Shown: positions 26,417 through 36,380, counted from the stretch's first letter. The stretch: 64,000 bases of DNA from Halocatena marina (GCF_023276375.1 NZ_JALLPK010000001.1:992001-1056000), one strand, 5' to 3'. A program made the numbers and translations. The notes: generated by a model not told the origin, from the letters alone.

Positions 26417-28306
26417 TCAGACTTCTCGCACTGGGAGTTCGATCTGGGTCGGATGATCGGCGTTGTGGTGGACCGTATTGGTCGCAGCACGATACTCTCT
26501 GTCTCCGTAGAGTGGGCCTCCCGTATTGTGGTTCACGTCGAATCGGGGGAAGTTTGACGAGGAGATGTCGAGTCGGATGCGGTGGCCGGGTTCGAACACG
26601 TTCGCAGTTGGATACGGCTCCATGTAGAATTCGTACACTTCGCCAGGGGTGATGAAATCCGGCTCATCACGGTAGCCGCGATAACGGGCACGACAAATCG
26701 TGTCAGAGAGGTTGAGCGCAAACCCGTTCGGGAACGCCTGATTTGGTGGATATTCGTCGATCAGTTTAGCCGTGAAATCCGTGTCCGGTGCGTCCGTCGC
26801 ACCGTATACGCTGACTCGGATGGGTCCGGTGATCTCCACACGATCCGTTAGCGGTGGTGTCCGAAAGACGAGCACATCGTCGCGCTGCTCTAGTGGGCCG
26901 TAGGGCTCGTTTGCACCAAATGTGTCCTCCCGAGTGCGTTGGTCGTATCCGCCCCGTCCAGTGATGTCGAAGAGTTTCCGTTCTGACAGCGGATATTCGA
27001 GGAGATTCTCTTCACGCGGCTCGTACGTAATGTACGACGAGCAGTTGCCACCGATCGTCGGCACTGGATTTTTCGGATCGAACTCGTAGCTCGTCGTGCC
27101 TCCGCTCTCGGACGGCTTGTCGGTCGATAGCGTTCCGTCGTGGTGTGCGTAGTACGTCGTGTACTCGACATCGCTTGGAGGCCACTCGTCGGCAGCGTCC
27201 CACTCCCCGCCGTGGAAGAGTTGGTTGTTGCCAGTCTGTCGGCCATCACCGGTTCCCATTCGGAAATACTGAACTGTCGGCTGGTCGCTCCACGTCCCTT
27301 TCCCTTTCAGGTAGTGATCGAAAAAGCGGAGTCGAGTCTCTTGATAATCGCGTACTGCTTTCTCCCCGAATGCCACCTCGCCGGAGTACGATTTGTTCCA
27401 CGACGGGAGCGGGTACGAGTTCCATCCGTGAGTCCACGGCCCCATCAGAAGGAACTGATCGGCGCTCTTTCGACCAGAGAGAGAGTCAAAGTTGTCACAG
27501 GTCGCCTTGGTGTACGAGTCGTACCACGCTCCGCTGTAGACGGTCGGAACGTCGGCCAGTTCGTCGTAGTATCGCTCGAAATTGATACCAGCGGACTGCC
27601 AGAGTTCGTCGCTTGCCGAACCGCTGGTCATGATATCGAACACCCACTCCTCGTAGTTCGGGATGTGACGAAGTGGCGATTGGCCGGGGCGGATGGGACT
27701 GTCCGCGAGCACGTCGCGGACATCGACATTGGCGAGGAGCTGTTGGATATCTTCATTCTCGAGCGCGCGTTTGGCGAATCCACCCCCGAGCGTCAACGCC
27801 CAACAGAGCCACCTGAGTTCGAACGCACCGTTGTGTCTAAACGTTGCGTGTCGACCATTAGCAGCTCCCTGATTGATGAACATCGCTTCGAGATGGGGCG
27901 GATCCTGCGTTGCGAGTGCGCTCTGGACCCACGCTCCGTAGGAGGTACCGAAGGTACCGACCTGTCCATCACAGTAATCGCGGTCAGCGAGCCATTCGAC
28001 CGTGTCGTAGCCGTCCTCGGCTTCGTCTATGAAAATATAATACTCCCCCTCGCTCTCGAAGCGACCGCGACAGTCCTGAATTGCGACGACGTATCCTCGT
28101 TTGGCGTACCACTCCCCGTGTCGCTCCAGTCTGCCACGCTTGTTGTAGGGCGTCCGGTCTAACAGTGCCGGCTTCGGTGTATCGATCGGCTCGCCAGTCT
28201 CTCGATCAGCCGGTCGATAGATGTCTGTTGCGAGTCGCGTTCCATCGCGCATCTCGACAGGTACGTTCAGTTCGGCACGAACACCATAGCTCGACTCCGT
28301 GCTCAT
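26417..28306 (-). CDS. CocE/NonD family (S15-type) alpha/beta hydrolase
   Basis: The 629-residue protein shows the X-Pro dipeptidyl-peptidase/cocaine-esterase architecture: an N-terminal alpha/beta hydrolase domain with VEMRDGTRLATDIYRPAD, the nucleophile elbow GTFGTSYGAW, MGPWTHGW region carrying the catalytic His, and a C-terminal jelly-roll PepX_C domain (about residues 390-625). It hydrolyses ester or amide bonds; the substrate is unknown. It sits convergent to codB and divergent from the NCS2 permease, so its place in the island suggests an amide substrate from ring cleavage, which is inference. Confidence 0.85.
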   Translation of the reverse strand: MSTESSYGVRAELNVPVEMRDGTRLATDIYRPADRETGEPIDTPKPALLDRTPYNKRGRLERHGEWYAKRGYVVAIQDCRGRFESEGEYYIFIDEAEDGYDTVEWLADRDYCDGQVGTFGTSYGAWVQSALATQDPPHLEAMFINQGAANGRHATFRHNGAFELRWLCWALTLGGGFAKRALENEDIQQLLANVDVRDVLADSPIRPGQSPLRHIPNYEEWVFDIMTSGSASDELWQSAGINFERYYDELADVPTVYSGAWYDSYTKATCDNFDSLSGRKSADQFLLMGPWTHGWNSYPLPSWNKSYSGEVAFGEKAVRDYQETRLRFFDHYLKGKGTWSDQPTVQYFRMGTGDGRQTGNNQLFHGGEWDAADEWPPSDVEYTTYYAHHDGTLSTDKPSESGGTTSYEFDPKNPVPTIGGNCSSYITYEPREENLLEYPLSERKLFDITGRGGYDQRTREDTFGANEPYGPLEQRDDVLVFRTPPLTDRVEITGPIRVSVYGATDAPDTDFTAKLIDEYPPNQAFPNGFALNLSDTICRARYRGYRDEPDFITPGEVYEFYMEPYPTANVFEPGHRIRLDISSSNFPRFDVNHNTGGPLYGDREYRAATNTVHHNADHPTQIELPVREV

Positions 28307-28487
28307 ACAGCATGCAGCCTGACAACCGGCAAAAAGGTTCCCCTCCGTCTCGTTTAATGAACGTTATTTGGAACACAAAATTTGCGGTACGTTTATCTCG
28401 TCGTTCTCCTACTGTGGTGGTAGGCGTGGTTGTCACCGTCACACATATCACGGCACGACAGGACGCATACTTTCAGAGGAGATAAGA

Positions 28488-30128
28488 ATGGATGATAATG
28501 GACAACACAATGAGGATGACACAGTAGACACGGATTCTTCGGATGATGATGCAATCGGTCCGATAGAGGAGTCAGAGTTCGTCGAGTATGGTATTGAGGA
28601 CAAGCCACCGCTGGCAGAATCGATATTCCTCGGTTTCCAGCATTACCTGACGATGATTGGCGCGACGGTAGCGATCCCGCTTGCACTCGCGGGTGCATTG
28701 GGAATGTTGGAGGCTGCTCCGGAACAGGTCGGGCGCCTCATTGGTACGTTCTTTATTGTTTCGGGAATCGCAACGCTCGGTCAGACGATCCTCGGTAATC
28801 GATACCCAATCGTACAGGGCGGAACGTTCTCGATGCTCGCACCGGCTCTCGCAATCATCGGCGTCCTTGGAACACAGGGCGCTGACTGGCAGACAATGCT
28901 CCTCTATTTACAGGGGGCAGTTATTGTCGCTGGCCTCACGGAGATCGTAATCGGATACACTGGCGTCATGGGATGGATAAAACAGCACATGGGTCCAGTC
29001 GTCATTGCCCCGGTTATTGCGCTCATCGGACTCTCGCTGTTCAACGCGCCACAGATCGTAGATCCAAACTTCAGTGCCCCCGGAACGGGACAGAACTGGT
29101 GGCTTCTCGGGCTGACGCTGGCGCTTATCATCCTGTTCTCGCAGTATCTCGATCAGTACTCGCGTGCGTTTCGACTGTTCCCGGTTCTCCTCGGCATCTC
29201 TGCTGCGTGGATTATCGCTACAGTCCTTTCGGTGGGTGGCGTTTTCTCGGCTGATTCGACGAGCTTCGTCGATCTTGGATCAGTGCTGTCTGCGTCGCTC
29301 ATCCAGCCGGTGTATCCCTTCCAATGGGGAGTTCCCCGGTTCGAATTGGCGTTTGCCATCGGTATGATCGCAGGAATGCTGGCCTCCGTGATCGAGTCGT
29401 TCGGTGATTATCACTCCGTTGCGCGCATGGCCGGTCGCGGCGCACCGAGTCCCCGGAGGATCGATTACGGCATCGGAATGGAAGGAATCGGAAACACCCT
29501 CGCTGGTGTCATGGGAACAGGAAACGGTTCCACCTCGTACACCGAGAACGTCGGTGCGATCGGTATCACGGGCGTTGCCTCGCGCTATGTCGTTCAGATT
29601 GGAGCCATCGTCATGATCATTGTTGGCTACCTGGGCCCGGTTGGACAACTGTTTGCGACCATCCCTGCCCCCATTATTGGCGGACTGTACATCGTCATGT
29701 TCGGTCAAATTGCGGCTGTCGGTCTCTCACAGTTGAAGTACGTTGACCTCGACAACAATCGCAACGTATTCATCATCGGATTTGCTCTCTTCTCTGGACT
29801 CGCTGTTCCGGCATACATGAGTAATATCGGTCAGGGTGTCGACGCTGGCGCATCGACCGTGTTCCAACAAGGACTGAGTCAGGTTGCACTCATCGGACCA
29901 ATTCTCGGATCAGACGTCATCGCAACCACACTCTTCGTTATCGGATCGACTGGAATGGCCGTCGGTGGCATTGTTGCGTTCTTCCTCGACAACACTATCG
30001 ATGGTACCCGTGAGGAACGTGGTCTCGCCGAATGGGAGAAGATCACCGAAGACGACAGCGAGTTCCAATCGTTCTTGCAGCGATGGCGCAGCAGCGATGA
30101 TGAGACCACCCCGACAGGAGCAGACTGA
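28488..30128 (+). CDS. NCS2 (uracil/xanthine permease) family transporter
   Basis: The 546-residue protein has an acidic N-terminal tail of about 35 residues, then roughly 13-14 membrane segments. Landmarks: FLGFQHYLTMIGATVAIPLAL, QGGTFSMLAPALAI, ESFGDYHSVARMAG and the NCS2 segment GNGSTSYTENVGAIGITGVAS. Members import uracil, xanthine or uric acid with protons. ATG 28488 follows AGAGGAGATAAGA, a rare clear Shine-Dalgarno here; the frame runs further upstream but with non-membrane basic residues. A TATA region lies in the AT-rich stretch near 28370-28390. Confidence 0.9.
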   Translation: MDDNGQHNEDDTVDTDSSDDDAIGPIEESEFVEYGIEDKPPLAESIFLGFQHYLTMIGATVAIPLALAGALGMLEAAPEQVGRLIGTFFIVSGIATLGQTILGNRYPIVQGGTFSMLAPALAIIGVLGTQGADWQTMLLYLQGAVIVAGLTEIVIGYTGVMGWIKQHMGPVVIAPVIALIGLSLFNAPQIVDPNFSAPGTGQNWWLLGLTLALIILFSQYLDQYSRAFRLFPVLLGISAAWIIATVLSVGGVFSADSTSFVDLGSVLSASLIQPVYPFQWGVPRFELAFAIGMIAGMLASVIESFGDYHSVARMAGRGAPSPRRIDYGIGMEGIGNTLAGVMGTGNGSTSYTENVGAIGITGVASRYVVQIGAIVMIIVGYLGPVGQLFATIPAPIIGGLYIVMFGQIAAVGLSQLKYVDLDNNRNVFIIGFALFSGLAVPAYMSNIGQGVDAGASTVFQQGLSQVALIGPILGSDVIATTLFVIGSTGMAVGGIVAFFLDNTIDGTREERGLAEWEKITEDDSEFQSFLQRWRSSDDETTPTGAD

Positions 30129-30210
30129 CTCTCGTCGCTCGAAACTGTTTGGGTGTTGGGCAAACGCCTCCCCGCAACAATGAGGTACATTCGGTTCATC
30201 TCTTCTTTGT

Positions 30211-30627
30211 ATGCCAGTGACGACGCGGCGGGACCAACTTGAGTATCATACCGACCTCCGTTCTGGAGGCTGGCTCGGTATCGACGATGATGCACTTGTC
30301 ATTGTCCGCGAGTCAGAAGAGCCACTCTCCGTCCCGCTCGATGATATTGCTGAGGTTACCGCTCAAGATATCGATCTGTTTCTGGTGGTTATGAGCGTTA
30401 CACTCGTTGGATTTGGTCTGTGGGCAACGTCACGGAACGTCGTCGGAGGACTCGTATTTGCGACGATTGGACTCGGGAGTCTCTATCTCACCTACCGGAA
30501 GCGCAATCGCTTGACGATCTCTGTCGCCGGTCGGCCAAAGCCGCTTCAGTACTATCCCGTTGACGCCGAATCGACCTACGCGGCAATCAACGACGCACTC
30601 CATGAGGGTGTGTCAGAACATTCATAG
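30211..30627 (+). CDS. Small membrane protein with PH-like N-terminus, 138 aa
   Basis: The first 55 residues (GGWLGIDDDALVIVRESEEPLSVPLDDIAEV) look like the strand-rich start of a bacterial-type PH domain. Two adjacent membrane helices follow at about residues 58-77 and 80-95, then a positively charged loop (YRKRNR) and a soluble tail. No enzymatic motif is visible. It lies between the NCS2 permease and the amidohydrolase on the same strand and may be part of their transcription unit. Confidence 0.65.
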   Translation: MPVTTRRDQLEYHTDLRSGGWLGIDDDALVIVRESEEPLSVPLDDIAEVTAQDIDLFLVVMSVTLVGFGLWATSRNVVGGLVFATIGLGSLYLTYRKRNRLTISVAGRPKPLQYYPVDAESTYAAINDALHEGVSEHS

Positions 30628-30695
30628 AAAATATGATTCACTACTATGCCAGCTCAACTGGTACTATTAAGTATGATTAGGTGGAGTACTGCTGT

Positions 30696-32123
30696 ATGGC
30701 GGACCAAGCAGATCTGCGTGTAGTTAACGCACGAGTCGTTACGCCGAGTGGCACCCAGTTTGGAGGCGTCGCTGCGCGCGACGGAGTGATCACTGGCGTT
30801 GGAACTGACGAATCACTCCCCGATGCAGAGCGAGAGATCGACGCTGCCGGGAACTATCTCATTCCGGGCTTCATCGATCCACACGTCCACTGGGGTCTCT
30901 CACGATACGAATTCGAGGACTATCACGAAGGACTTGCTCACGACTTCGAAACCGAGACGCGGGGCGCAGTCCACGGCGGAGTGACGACTGTTGTCAACTT
31001 CCTACTCCAGCGGGAACCATACCTTCCAGATATGGAGTTCTTCCGGGACGTCGGAAGCGAGAACTCCTACATCGATTTTGCGTATCACGCAATCGTCCAT
31101 CAAGACCACCACGTCGAAGAGATTGAAGGGCTCGTCGATGCGGGTATTCGATCGTTCAAGGTGTTCTTTAACTGGTATAAACACGCATCGCCAGAGCTTG
31201 GCATCGACCACTCGGACGCCGGGCGGGTGTATCGAGTGCTCGATACCGTCTCTGATGTCACGAACGGAGTCGTCATGTTCCATGCAGAGAATGAGGATCT
31301 CGCGTACGAACGTCGTCAAGAGCTTCAGGAAGCGGAGCGAAACGATCTCGAAGCGTGGACCGAAGCAGCACCGAACATCTGTGAGGCAATGCAGATCGAG
31401 CAGATTGGTCAGCTAACCGAATACACCGACTCTCGAGCGTACATCGTTCACATGAGCACCGCCGAGGGTGTCGATATCTGTGAGCGCTTTCAGGAGCAGG
31501 GTGTCAATCTCCACGCCGAGACGCTCCCGGCGTTTCTTGCCCACACGAATACAGACGACCTCGGCGTTTGGGGTAAGATTTCTCCACCGCTGCGAACCGA
31601 GCAAAGCAAAGAACGCCTCTGGGAAGGACTGCGTAACGGTGTCGTCGATTATCTTGGCACCGATCACTGCCCGCACAAAATCGAGTTCAAGGAGAAAGGT
31701 GAAGGAAAATACGGCGATATCTGGGATGCGATTCCGGGGGACAACAACGGTATCGAATATTTCCTTCCTGTGATGATGAGCGAAGGAGTCAACAAGAACC
31801 GACTGAGCATGGAACGCGTCGTAGAGGTCTGTGCAGAGAACAACGCAAAGCGGTGGGGTCTCTATCCGCGCAAAGGCGCGCTTGTCGAGGGATCTGACGC
31901 GGATATGGTTATCGTCGATCTCGATAAAAGCCGCGTTGTCGACGACTCGTTCTATCACACGATGGAGCCTCGCTATTCTACGTTCCACGGACAAGAACTC
32001 ACAGGCCTTCCGACACACACGATCGTCGATGGTAGAGTGGTCGTTGAGGACGACGAGCTGCAAGTCGATCCCGGTGGTCGCTCTTTCCTCCCACGACACG
32101 AAAACGGTGTGCCAAAACGCTGA
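30696..32123 (+). CDS. Dihydropyrimidinase/hydantoinase/dihydroorotase-family amidohydrolase
   Basis: The 475-residue protein has the binuclear amidohydrolase set: His63 and His65 in DPHVHWG, the carboxylated Lys155 in SFKVFFNW, His196, His252 and Asp323 in GTDHCPH. This layout belongs to cyclic amidases acting on dihydropyrimidines, hydantoins, dihydroorotate or allantoin. Exact substrate cannot be read; beside pyrimidine genes, hydrolysis of a dihydropyrimidine or an oxidised pyrimidine ring is most likely. ATG 30696 is preferred over 30681. It is the last gene of the nucleobase island. Confidence 0.88.
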   Translation: MADQADLRVVNARVVTPSGTQFGGVAARDGVITGVGTDESLPDAEREIDAAGNYLIPGFIDPHVHWGLSRYEFEDYHEGLAHDFETETRGAVHGGVTTVVNFLLQREPYLPDMEFFRDVGSENSYIDFAYHAIVHQDHHVEEIEGLVDAGIRSFKVFFNWYKHASPELGIDHSDAGRVYRVLDTVSDVTNGVVMFHAENEDLAYERRQELQEAERNDLEAWTEAAPNICEAMQIEQIGQLTEYTDSRAYIVHMSTAEGVDICERFQEQGVNLHAETLPAFLAHTNTDDLGVWGKISPPLRTEQSKERLWEGLRNGVVDYLGTDHCPHKIEFKEKGEGKYGDIWDAIPGDNNGIEYFLPVMMSEGVNKNRLSMERVVEVCAENNAKRWGLYPRKGALVEGSDADMVIVDLDKSRVVDDSFYHTMEPRYSTFHGQELTGLPTHTIVDGRVVVEDDELQVDPGGRSFLPRHENGVPKR

Positions 32124-32328
32124 GGCACTCTGTGGCTGCGTTCTAACGCGCTCGTTTCAAAAACCGAGACGAACATCAACGGAGGTTGTGGTCTGTGAAA
32201 CCAGCCACAAATTTCGCAGTAGCTGCCGGTGCAGTGCTTTCTGTGTTGGCTCAGTGGGTCGGCGACGCAATCAAACGAAAGAGTGCGTTCCTGATCGATT
32301 CGTGTATTAATCTTCGAATCGACAACCG

Positions 32329-33993
32329 TCACGGTGTGATCGTTATTGTTTCGCCATCAAATGTTGTGAGTGTAAACCCGTCGAATGAATCACGAAGGTT
32401 CGATAGTTTTCCTCGCCCGTTGAGAAGGCTGATTGCGACCTGTTCGCCGAGTTTGAGTCCGTACGTTTTATCACTTCGATAATGGATACCGGCCCAGTTT
32501 CGGGCATTCGCTATGTTCGCTGCGAGTTTATTGAGCTCACCCCGCACAGTCAGTTCTTCGTTCACGTCAGAGAGCAGTTCGGTTCCGTCTGCAGACGGGC
32601 GCATCGGCTCTTTGAATGTGTGTGATTCATCGAAGTACGCTTTCAGAATCGTCACGGAAGCGCCTGCAACAGTCGAGTGGCCAGCCACGTAGGACGGATG
32701 CAGAGGACACCCCTCTGGGTATGCCTGTGGTAGCAAATAATTACAGTACGTATCGTATATCCGATCGAGCACCGGTGAATCGAGCAGTTCCTCGTGGATC
32801 GGATAGGACGCATTTCCAGTACAGTGGTTGTGGACACGTCCACCGAATGCTTCGGGACGGAGGCGTTTGTGGACGATCCATTTTTGATACCACGCAGCAC
32901 TCTGTGCAACGTCGAAGCAGCTATTTGTGGCGTCGAGTGCGTCCCAAAATCCGAAGTTGAGCAAGGGTGTGACCGGATCGTCCTCATCGTATGGTATGTT
33001 CGGGTCCAGTGAGACGCCATTGCCAACCAGAATCGATGCGGCGTTTAACATCGCTGCTGCGGCTTCATACGCCTGATTTGGCAAATCATTGTGAACGTAC
33101 GTTGCAAGCGCACGTCCGTTATGGATGTAGCGGCGCGTTTCCTGATATGTTTGCTCTCTTTTAGGATCCGCCCCCCGCTGGCTCGCGAGCCATTCATCAT
33201 ACTCGGTGAGGTAATCTAGTCCCGGCGAGGCTGATTTGACTTTCTGTGCGATTTCGAGGGCACCGTGGGGAATGGGTTGGCAGAGAAACTGCGAAAGGTA
33301 CGGTCCGGTTCTGTTTCCGGCTGGGACCCCCCGGAAAATGACATCTGATGTGACTGCTCCGTTTTTTGTTGGTCCATCGTAATCAGAGAAGGTGGACAAA
33401 TCTTCAGCCGCAGCCGCTATGAGCTCGTTTTCTTCGTATTGGTAAAACGGAACGTCACGACAAAGAGCCATCCAATACAGCTCAGCAACTTCAGCTGCAC
33501 TCCGAGCGCTCGCAAACGAGGGCGCTGGTGGCGCTGTTCCCTGATGAGAGTCAATCCCAACCAGTTCGTAAGCGTATGCCGCTTGTGGTTCGACGAGTTT
33601 TTGCTCTCCTTTGCCGAGAGGAATTTGTTTGAAATCCTGTGGTCGCCCCGTCTTAAGTGCGTGCTGGAGAGCGGCATACGCGTCGAGATCGACCTCCCCT
33701 AACCGGTTGTGAGGAAGTCCTTTCGTGAAGTCTGCGATTTTCTTATCGTACCGTTTGTGATCGCCGTTTGGGGTCTGTTCTGGAAGTCCTTTACTCGGGG
33801 CCAACACTTCATGAGCGATCTCTTTCCGTAGCTCGTAGGCTTTTTCAAGCCGATCTTGGGTGGAACTCCGACGCTCAGTGGAGAACGTCGGTACTGCACT
33901 CGCAGTTTGGGATCCTATCGCAGTTGTCCCAAGCCCTGCTAAAACTGTTCGGCGTGTTATGTCTTTGTCTAATACTTGCTTAATATATTCCAT
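32329..33993 (-). CDS. Tat-exported vanadium-dependent haloperoxidase homologue
   Basis: The 554-residue protein has a Tat signal (DITRRTVLAGLGTTAIG) and a C-terminal PAP2/haloperoxidase domain. Vanadate-site equivalents are Lys371 and Arg379 (KWIVHKRLRPE, the 8-residue spacing of algal and bacterial enzymes), AGH at 437-439 in HPSYVAGHSTVAGA, and Arg498 and His504 in NARNWAGIHYRSD. The Ser of the usual SGH triplet is Ala here. Family members oxidise halides with hydrogen peroxide; in a halide-saturated habitat this is plausible. ATG 33993 is chosen instead of an upstream TTG. Confidence 0.83.
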   Translation of the reverse strand: MEYIKQVLDKDITRRTVLAGLGTTAIGSQTASAVPTFSTERRSSTQDRLEKAYELRKEIAHEVLAPSKGLPEQTPNGDHKRYDKKIADFTKGLPHNRLGEVDLDAYAALQHALKTGRPQDFKQIPLGKGEQKLVEPQAAYAYELVGIDSHQGTAPPAPSFASARSAAEVAELYWMALCRDVPFYQYEENELIAAAAEDLSTFSDYDGPTKNGAVTSDVIFRGVPAGNRTGPYLSQFLCQPIPHGALEIAQKVKSASPGLDYLTEYDEWLASQRGADPKREQTYQETRRYIHNGRALATYVHNDLPNQAYEAAAAMLNAASILVGNGVSLDPNIPYDEDDPVTPLLNFGFWDALDATNSCFDVAQSAAWYQKWIVHKRLRPEAFGGRVHNHCTGNASYPIHEELLDSPVLDRIYDTYCNYLLPQAYPEGCPLHPSYVAGHSTVAGASVTILKAYFDESHTFKEPMRPSADGTELLSDVNEELTVRGELNKLAANIANARNWAGIHYRSDKTYGLKLGEQVAISLLNGRGKLSNLRDSFDGFTLTTFDGETITITP

Positions 33994-34171
33994 GGCTCCC
34001 AAGTATGAATTAATGACTTCAGAGATTGTTATGGGGTTATTAGAGGATGTATATGAGGTTATTACGGTATTCAGCCTTTCACTAAAAAATTAGTCTGTAC
34101 ATAATGTAACTTCATTTGGAACGTCGAAAATACACTGCACGGTACGGGTTTTGCACAAATATACAAGCCGA

Positions 34172-35149
34172 TTATCGGATTTCTGGCGTCCAAACCTGTG
34201 AACACAGGGAAATACTTCCCTCGCGGAATGTAACCCACTGCACAACAGCAATTGTTCCAATACAAATTGCACCGACTCCAATGAGTCCCGCTTCCGGTCC
34301 GAACGCTCCACCAGTCAACAGTTGAGGACCAGCCTGTTCGGTCGCAATAACCGTCACGGGGAGTTGCAATCCACTGACAGAGAATCCATAGACGGTTGTT
34401 TGGAAGAAATTCCACGAGATATGCAGTCCGATCGGTATTCCCAGTTCGCCTGTCAGCACGTAGCCAGACGCGAGCATGATTCCCCCGAGTGTGATCACAA
34501 ACGTGCTCGTCGGTGTCGCATTCGGATTGGCAATGTGACCGATACCAAAGATAGCCGAAGAACTGATCACAGCAGCCCCAACAGCCACTTTTGGGGTTAT
34601 CCACCGAAACCAGCGGAATCCTTCAGCGAGATTCGTCAACAGGTAACCGCGTAGTAGCAGTTCCTCGCTAATCCCAACGAAGACAAAGAGAAGCGCCGAA
34701 ACGAGGAAGGCACTGGCAAAGGGGATTTCTGATATGGTTTGAAAGTAGCCGGTTATTCGAATCCAGCCAGCCGCGAGCTCAACCACGAATATCGACGTCA
34801 TGAGCAACCAACCGAGAACGAGACCGAATCCGAGATCGAGCCACCACGCACGCGAGAGATGGAAACCAAAATCCGAGAACATACGTCGATCGACAAACCG
34901 ACCAACGACGTAAGCAAATATAAAAAATTGGAAGAGTTGCACAAACTGAAGGAGTAGTAGACGGCCGACTCGTCCGAATGGTTCAAGATGTAAACCAACG
35001 AAGACAGGGAGTAAGAACGGTTGAATCAAAAGTTGTGTCCCGAATGTGAGGATTCCGAACACAACTATGGCAGCGAGTAGTCGCCATGGCAACCGAAGTC
35101 GCCGCTCCGTCCTATTCCAGACGATTGACTTTACTGGATAGGTCATCAT
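34172..35149 (-). CDS. CPBP family intramembrane glutamic protease
   Basis: The 325-residue protein has about eight membrane segments and the three Abi/CPBP motifs: EELLLRGYLL (motif 1, catalytic Glu pair plus Arg), FGIGHIANP (motif 2, His), and GLHISWNFFQ (motif 3, His and Asn). It belongs to the family of Rce1-like prenyl proteases and bacteriocin-immunity proteins; substrates in archaea are largely unknown. It stands alone in front of the haloperoxidase gene on the same strand, with a 178-bp gap. Confidence 0.88.
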   Translation of the reverse strand: MMTYPVKSIVWNRTERRLRLPWRLLAAIVVFGILTFGTQLLIQPFLLPVFVGLHLEPFGRVGRLLLLQFVQLFQFFIFAYVVGRFVDRRMFSDFGFHLSRAWWLDLGFGLVLGWLLMTSIFVVELAAGWIRITGYFQTISEIPFASAFLVSALLFVFVGISEELLLRGYLLTNLAEGFRWFRWITPKVAVGAAVISSSAIFGIGHIANPNATPTSTFVITLGGIMLASGYVLTGELGIPIGLHISWNFFQTTVYGFSVSGLQLPVTVIATEQAGPQLLTGGAFGPEAGLIGVGAICIGTIAVVQWVTFREGSISLCSQVWTPEIR

Positions 35150-35249
35150 TCAGACTATTCCACGATATCGGTATTAACTCTCTGGTTCGAAATGTCAATC
35201 TCGAATGGATAGATGTCGAGCGTTGATAGCGATGGCTCATCTGATCGAA

Positions 35250-35927
35250 TCAGTCACAGCGTGCGACGGCACGGACTGGACTCCCATCGCCGTCAGGAAT
35301 AGCCAGTGGAAACGCGAGAAGTTCGAACTCACGAGCGAGCGCGGTGAGATTAGTGAGATTTTCGACAATCCGGCGGTCGGTAGCGAAGAGAGCATCGTGT
35401 GCTGGATAGCCATCAGGCTCGCTGTCGCTCTCACGGGTTTTGTCTACGCTCGGCGTTGGATCGGGGCTGAAACAGTCAATACCGACACTGTAGCCGTGGT
35501 CAGCACACCACGTAGCAGCGTCTTTATCGAGGTACGGATGATCCCGGTACGCGTCAGTTCCCCAGTGTTTGCTCCATCCCGTATGAAGGACGAGTAGGTC
35601 GTTGTCGCTGGGTTCTGGAAGGTCTGCAACGGTGATTGGCTCGCGGGAAGCTTTCCCGGTGCAATCGACAATCAATGCGTCAAATGTAAACAAAGAGACA
35701 TCGAACGCATCGAGGGTTCGACCGTCTGCAATCATGTGGCTGGGAACGTCGATATGAGTCCCTGCGTGGGTCTCCATCTGGAGGTTGGTGACGTGAGCAC
35801 CATCACGCTCGACAGTCGCAGACGGTTGGACTGAGACGGAGTCACTCCCGGGATAGACCGGCATCCCGGTTTCGATTCGATGAGAACAGTCTATAAGAGG
35901 CACGCGAGGTGAAATGCCTCGGTCCAC
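35250..35927 (-). CDS. Cyclase family metal-dependent hydrolase, paralogue
   Basis: The 225-residue protein has the signature HAGTHIDVPSH with His54, His58, Asp60 and His64 as metal ligands, plus LIDCSHRIETGMPVYPG at the N-terminus and VLHTGWSKHW, which are typical of kynurenine formamidase-like cyclases. It is shorter and clearly diverged from the 16076-16840 protein, so it is not a recent duplicate. It hydrolyses an amide or lactam; the substrate is unknown. It lies 100 bp downstream of nothing on its strand and precedes the CPBP protease. Confidence 0.85.
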   Translation of the reverse strand: MDRGISPRVPLIDCSHRIETGMPVYPGSDSVSVQPSATVERDGAHVTNLQMETHAGTHIDVPSHMIADGRTLDAFDVSLFTFDALIVDCTGKASREPITVADLPEPSDNDLLVLHTGWSKHWGTDAYRDHPYLDKDAATWCADHGYSVGIDCFSPDPTPSVDKTRESDSEPDGYPAHDALFATDRRIVENLTNLTALAREFELLAFPLAIPDGDGSPVRAVARCD

Positions 35928-36380
35928 AATAGCGATAACGATTTGTTTGTAGTGAGTAACTAGTTATGAATAGTACCGAGTGACATTCTTCGTGATGATC
36001 TCACACTAACTATTTAACGATGAGGTGAACTCTCTGTATGATATATACGATCATATGGATAAATATCGTTATTGCTCTGGCTTTTCCGAATAGAGACGAA
36101 AATCATTAAACTTTCTGAAGACTGAAGAACGAAGATTGAATCACGCGGTGATTAAGAGTAGACGGCTGGAATTCGTTCGAATCCTGCAAGTTTGTTATAT
36201 TCCATTCTTGATTCTAAAGAGAACTAGGGTGTGATTTGAATTATTTGAAAAGGTACATTTTTCACGAATTATATAGTGACGGAATTACAGCCATAGAGAC
36301 GGCCATATTCATCGATAGACATTTAGAGCACTTTTATTTCCGATACCGTTATACGATTACGAAACATCTCACCATTTGGT
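35928..36380. other. 453-bp intergenic region
   Basis: AT-rich DNA between divergent genes, holding the promoters of both. GTTCGAATC near 36168-36176 looks like a tRNA T-loop but no acceptor or anticodon stem surrounds it. Nothing else was seen. Confidence 0.45.

Noticed and set aside
30696-32123. Island read as a purine (urate/allantoin) degradation route
   Set aside because: No uricase, allantoate or ureidoglycolate genes are seen, while a cytosine deaminase and cytosine permease are, so a pyrimidine route fits better; not excluded.
36160-36190. GTTCGAATC resembling a tRNA T-loop
   Set aside because: No cloverleaf: acceptor, D and anticodon stems are missing around it.
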